Shown piece after piece: positions 61,401 through 64,000 of a stretch of DNA of 64,000 nt. A program made the translations under genes and the position numbers. The notes below the pieces were generated by a model that had not been told where the DNA came from, ran no database searches, and saw only the letters and a program-made list of their open reading frames with translations. Within the stretch, counting starts at the first letter, position 1. Each line of letters starts with the position of its first letter. Location: the NCBI RefSeq assembly GCF_029962835.1, contig NC_080577.1:8904501-8968500 (forward strand), in the 5' to 3' direction. Source of the stretch: Magnolia sinica. Taxonomy: Eukaryota; Streptophyta; Magnoliopsida; Magnoliales; Magnoliaceae.

Positions 61401-64000
61401 AAGTATGAAAAACCTGTATATGTTCAGTAATAGACCATTACAGGGCTATTATGGCCTTTATAGGGGATGTAACGTGCTGTTAACGGCAATTATAGGTCAT
61501 TTTTTTTCCATAATGGCCGTTACGGCCGTTACGACCCTGTAACGTGTAATGGTTGCCACCGTTACCTTTACGTAACGGCCTTTACGGCACACCATGTTGT
61601 AATGCTATTTATGACTTTCGAAAGTTCACTTTATATCGTGGCTTGTCGGTTTGATGCTTGTGATGCTATTTGCGGCACTTTAAACTGTAGAAATGTTGTA
61701 TTAAGGCATAGTGTCTGATAAAGTGTTTGTACTCAAATTGAAGCTCAACTCGCGCAAACTACTCAGGACCATCTGCAAATATTCAATATTGAGATGAAGG
61801 CCAAAGTGAAATCTTATCAGATGCCTGAGCAGGTAATTATATATATCCAGTCTTATTGTAGTCTAATTCAGCTCAGGATTTATTTTCTTTCAGTTTATAG
61901 TTTGGAACTGAAGATGCTGTAGTGATCTATGCAGGTTGTGTTTTGGAAGTGGATCACTCCAAAATTGTTGGGATTAGTTACACAAACCTCGGTATATCAT
62001 TGGTCCATAGAAGGTAAGTTGGAAGATGTTATCTGCTGTTTATATTGTAGCATATGCCCTTTTTTCCTATTGACGCTCCAGTTTTGTTATCTCTTTGAAA
62101 ACATGTTCTTTAGAATTTTCTGTGCAAAGAGGTTACAATCCATGCCACTGTAACTTGCAGGTGACACTGAGCCCGTGAAAATGTTTGAGCGAACGGCAAA
62201 TCTGTTGAACAATCAAATCATCAATTACCGCTGTGATCCTTCTGAGAAATGGCTTGTTTTGATTGGCATTGCTCCTGGTGCACCTGAGGTATATCTATGA
62301 AGAATGTGTTATTTATGTATTCCTGTTGAGAATGCTGTAGTAGGAAAAGATTTTTCTCTCAGTTCATGATCTATGGTCTGAAATTTGGTTTTTATCCCCT
62401 CTAAAGTAGGCATGTGATTTGGAGAACTTTGATATTAATATGTGTGGCCATCAAAGGTGGGTCCACATGATGGACTGTCCACATCAATGCTTAGATCTCT
62501 AGATTCTAGCATACTCAATGTGTACTGCCTATTTCCTTAACTACTAATCTAATGGCTAGGTTTGTCTGCTCAAAATGAAATGGATGGTAGTCACAATTCA
62601 TAGGTGGGTGCCACATGATGGTTTGTACACATCAATGCTATACTCAATGTGGATCTTTGACCGACCATTTCCTAAGCCACGAATCTTATGCCTCGGATCA
62701 TCTGCTTAGCGATTTGAGAGGGATTGGCAATCAAAGGTGGTTTTACATTATGCTTGGACCTCTCTAGTATAATCAATATGGACCATCTATGTCCCAAAAC
62801 ACTTATCTGATGGTTAGGATCATTTTATCGAAATGATTTAAGAGGGATGAGTGATCGTAGGTGGGCCCAACATGATGGGTGATCAACATCAATGCTTAGA
62901 AATTCTGTAGTATACTATATATGAACCGTGCATCTTCCCAACCACCAATCAGATGGTTAGAAACATCCGATCAAAGTGATTTGAGAGGTCTTGGCAATCG
63001 AGGGGTGGGCCCCACATGATGCACAGTCTATAATCAATGGTCACACCTTTTCTATTGTAATAAACATGACATGTCCATTCCATACCCATTGGGTGGATGG
63101 CTAGGAGCATCGAAGTGATTTGATAGAGATGGTCAGTTAATGGTGGCCCCCACATGATGGCTTACATGACGGATGTGCAAATAGATTATATTTATTTTTT
63201 TGTACACATACTTGAACGCAAATATTTTCATGCTTGTATATAGATGCGCAAACAAATGTAGGAAAGTGACTTACATAGGAACAAAAACATAAATGTTAAC
63301 TACTTGCATGATAAAGACTTTTACCATGCGAATGCTTTCATAAGAAAATATTTTACTATAAAAGCAATTTACATATGTAAATCCTGTGTAGACAAAATGC
63401 TGTTACTAATTTTTAATGAAAAAAAAGTAGAGTGTAACAAATCATTGAAAACATTAGTTGATTTTACTGTTTTATTGAAAAAGAGTGTGTAGCGTAGCCT
63501 GTAGTGTACACTGCACATCACTTGCTTTATTTCCATATGCTATGTAATGTGAAGGCTACCTACACTACGCTACATAGCGAAAGCTATTTAGAACGTTTCT
63601 ATCATCATTTTGTATTGAAACCTTTATAAATTTGTTCTTGGCTGAGTTTTGATACTTAACTAAAATGTTCATTAATTTGCTTCTTTCCTCTGTTCCTTTC
63701 CTGGAACTCACTGTCATTCTAATATTTTACCTACTCATAATTCTGCATATTCTAACTTGGTATGCCGGTTCTAGAATGATTCATTTGATCTGTTTCTATC
63801 TTTGCGTAACTTGTTCTTACAATCTAATATCCATTCCATTCAGGAAAGTTTGTATTTGTTCTTTTATGTTGCTCTTTGTGATCTGTAAGCTATGCTGTTG
63901 AAGCGGCACTTATGATTATTCTGTGGAATATTTGTATGTCCAGCGGCCACAACTTGTTAAGGGGAACATGCAACTGTTTTCCGTAGACCAGCAACGTAGT
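55401..64000 (+). CDS. CHC: Clathrin heavy chain, N-terminal part (runs off the window)
   Basis: Clathrin heavy chain forms the three-legged triskelion that coats vesicles at the plasma membrane and trans-Golgi; its N-terminal beta-propeller binds adaptors. Coding exons: 55401-55445, 60148-60352, 61744-61832, 61935-62013, 62161-62288 and 63944-64000 (continuing). All introns are GT-AG and all phases agree, giving 201 residues of a protein that is usually about 1,700 aa. The translation opens [15 protein letters not shown] and contains [51 protein letters not shown] and NGMQLFS-type sequence (seen as [12 protein letters not shown]), which are diagnostic of plant clathrin heavy chains. Intron 1 is 4.7 kb and holds three kinds of transposable sequence. 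Whether this is the CHC1 or CHC2 counterpart cannot be told. Confidence 0.95.
55920..56181. repeat. GGGTTGGG repeat in clathrin intron 1
   Basis: It contains GGTTCGGGTCAA, GGTTGGGTTCGGGTTGG and two copies of GGGAATAATCACATGTATTT. Related sequence resumes at about 58110-58250, after the TRIM-like element, suggesting that element inserted into it. A reverse-oriented relative is at 60620-60975. Confidence 0.6.
56182..57875. mobile_element. TRIM-like element with long direct terminal repeats
   Basis: Two direct repeats, about 56182-56775 and 57387-57875, share TGATGTAGCC at the start, then GAGGGTCTAGATTGATC, GACTACATTGGTAGT-type sequence, TTTACATAGAGCCTATA and AAGGAGTTATGATG at the end. The left copy carries about 100 bp more because of a small internal duplication (GGTTTTCTTTTACTTTAA and GGTTTTCTTGTACTTTAA). 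About 610 bp of noncoding sequence separates them. The right copy is preceded by purine-rich CCAGGGGAA. The layout fits a small non-autonomous LTR element (TRIM), but no tRNA primer site or target duplication was recognised. Confidence 0.7.
59124..59272 (+). mobile_element. tRNA-derived SINE with target duplications
   Basis: Body 59135-59261. Box A-like TGGCTAAGTGGT is at 59147-59158 and box B-like GGTTGAGTGCC at 59191-59201, spaced as in RNA polymerase III tRNA promoters. A GT-rich tail with (GT)n and then poly-A follows (59247-59258). Flanking 11-mers ACTTGGCTAGG (59124-59134) and ACTTGGCCAGG (59262-59272) form a target duplication with one mismatch. It sits in clathrin intron 1, in the sense orientation. 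Confidence 0.85.
60620..60975. repeat. GGGTTGGG repeat, reverse copy, clathrin intron 2
   Basis: Contains AACCCAACCCAACCCAACCT and ATGTGATTATTCCCAACCC, the reverse complement of GGGTTGGGAATAATCACAT in the intron 1 copy. Confidence 0.6.
61236..61605. repeat. GTAACGG/CCGTTAC palindromic repeat, copy 3 (clathrin intron 2)
   Basis: This is the densest of the three copies, with CGTAACGGCCGTTACGG at about 61320 and several further TAACGG/CCGTTA motifs. Its right end, GTAACGGCCTTTACGGCACA, is the inverted match of the left end of copy 2. Confidence 0.8.
62450..63165. repeat. Six-unit tandem repeat in clathrin intron 5
   Basis: Units start with GGTGG(G) followed by CCACATGATGG-type sequence at about 62456, 62603, 62736, 62860, 63003 and 63141, so the period is 124-147 bp. 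Shared phrases include CACATCAATGCTTAGA, ATACTCAATGTGGACC, TGATGGTTAGGATCAT and GATTTGAGAGGGATTGGCAA. The units are diverged from one another, so the array is not recent. Confidence 0.85.
63170..63943. other. Remainder of clathrin intron 5
   Basis: AT-rich with many short open frames and no recognised feature. CTACACTACGCTACATAGCG at about 63562 and GTAGCGTAGCCTGTAGTGTA at about 63489 are partly complementary, so a weak hairpin is possible. Confidence 0.4.

Noticed and set aside
1-64000. CRISPR arrays, operons, bacterial promoters or tRNA/rRNA genes
   Set aside because: The window is plant nuclear DNA. No spaced short-repeat array was seen, and no RNA gene could be folded by eye apart from the SINE's tRNA-like boxes.

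Overview
This is plant nuclear DNA. The introns are long, the intergenic space is full of nested transposable elements, and the proteins are clearly plant-type. A palindromic repeat family, with pieces meaning roughly 'GTGGGCCCCACCATGATGTATGTG' (split here as GTGGGCCCCACC / ATGATGTATGTG) and 'CCGTCCATCCAT', is scattered through the window. From general familiarity I associate it with magnoliids such as Magnolia, Liriodendron or Cinnamomum; that species-level placement is inference.

Four protein genes can be supported. (1) 1064-10102, minus strand: autophagy E1-like enzyme ATG7, 14 coding exons that join in frame to 743 codons, including one GC-AG intron. (2) 19817-21643, plus strand: an intronless ABCG half-transporter of 608 aa, closest to the ABCG10 type. 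(3) 23645-26717, minus strand: a two-exon bHLH transcription factor of the TMO5/bHLH30 type, 269 aa. (4) 55401-64000, plus strand: the 5' end of a clathrin heavy chain gene, six exons and 201 residues before the window ends.

Layout: 1-10.1 kb is ATG7, with repeats in its introns. 10.1-19.7 kb is a gene-free spacer of palindromic (foldback) repeats, one of them interrupted by a hAT-type MITE with a perfect 8-bp target duplication. 19.7-27.5 kb holds ABCG and bHLH, which converge. 27.5-55.2 kb has no host gene. It carries PIF/Harbinger-like MITEs, Mutator-like MITEs (one with a perfect 9-bp target duplication), a composite nest at 38.6-40.1 kb and a decayed Copia retrotransposon with both LTRs (43988-49180). 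55.2-64 kb is the clathrin gene. Its first intron contains a TRIM-like element and a tRNA-derived SINE with target duplications, and its fifth contains a six-unit tandem repeat.

The four genes do not form a pathway unit. ATG7 (autophagy) and clathrin heavy chain (vesicle coats) both act in membrane traffic, but their proximity over 45 kb is probably chance. I found no new gene system. The most notable material is the repeat biology: an intron-associated GTAACGG palindromic repeat, a MITE family carrying paired GTGACGTCAC motifs, and a near-palindromic array in the Copia LTRs that differs in copy number between the two LTRs.
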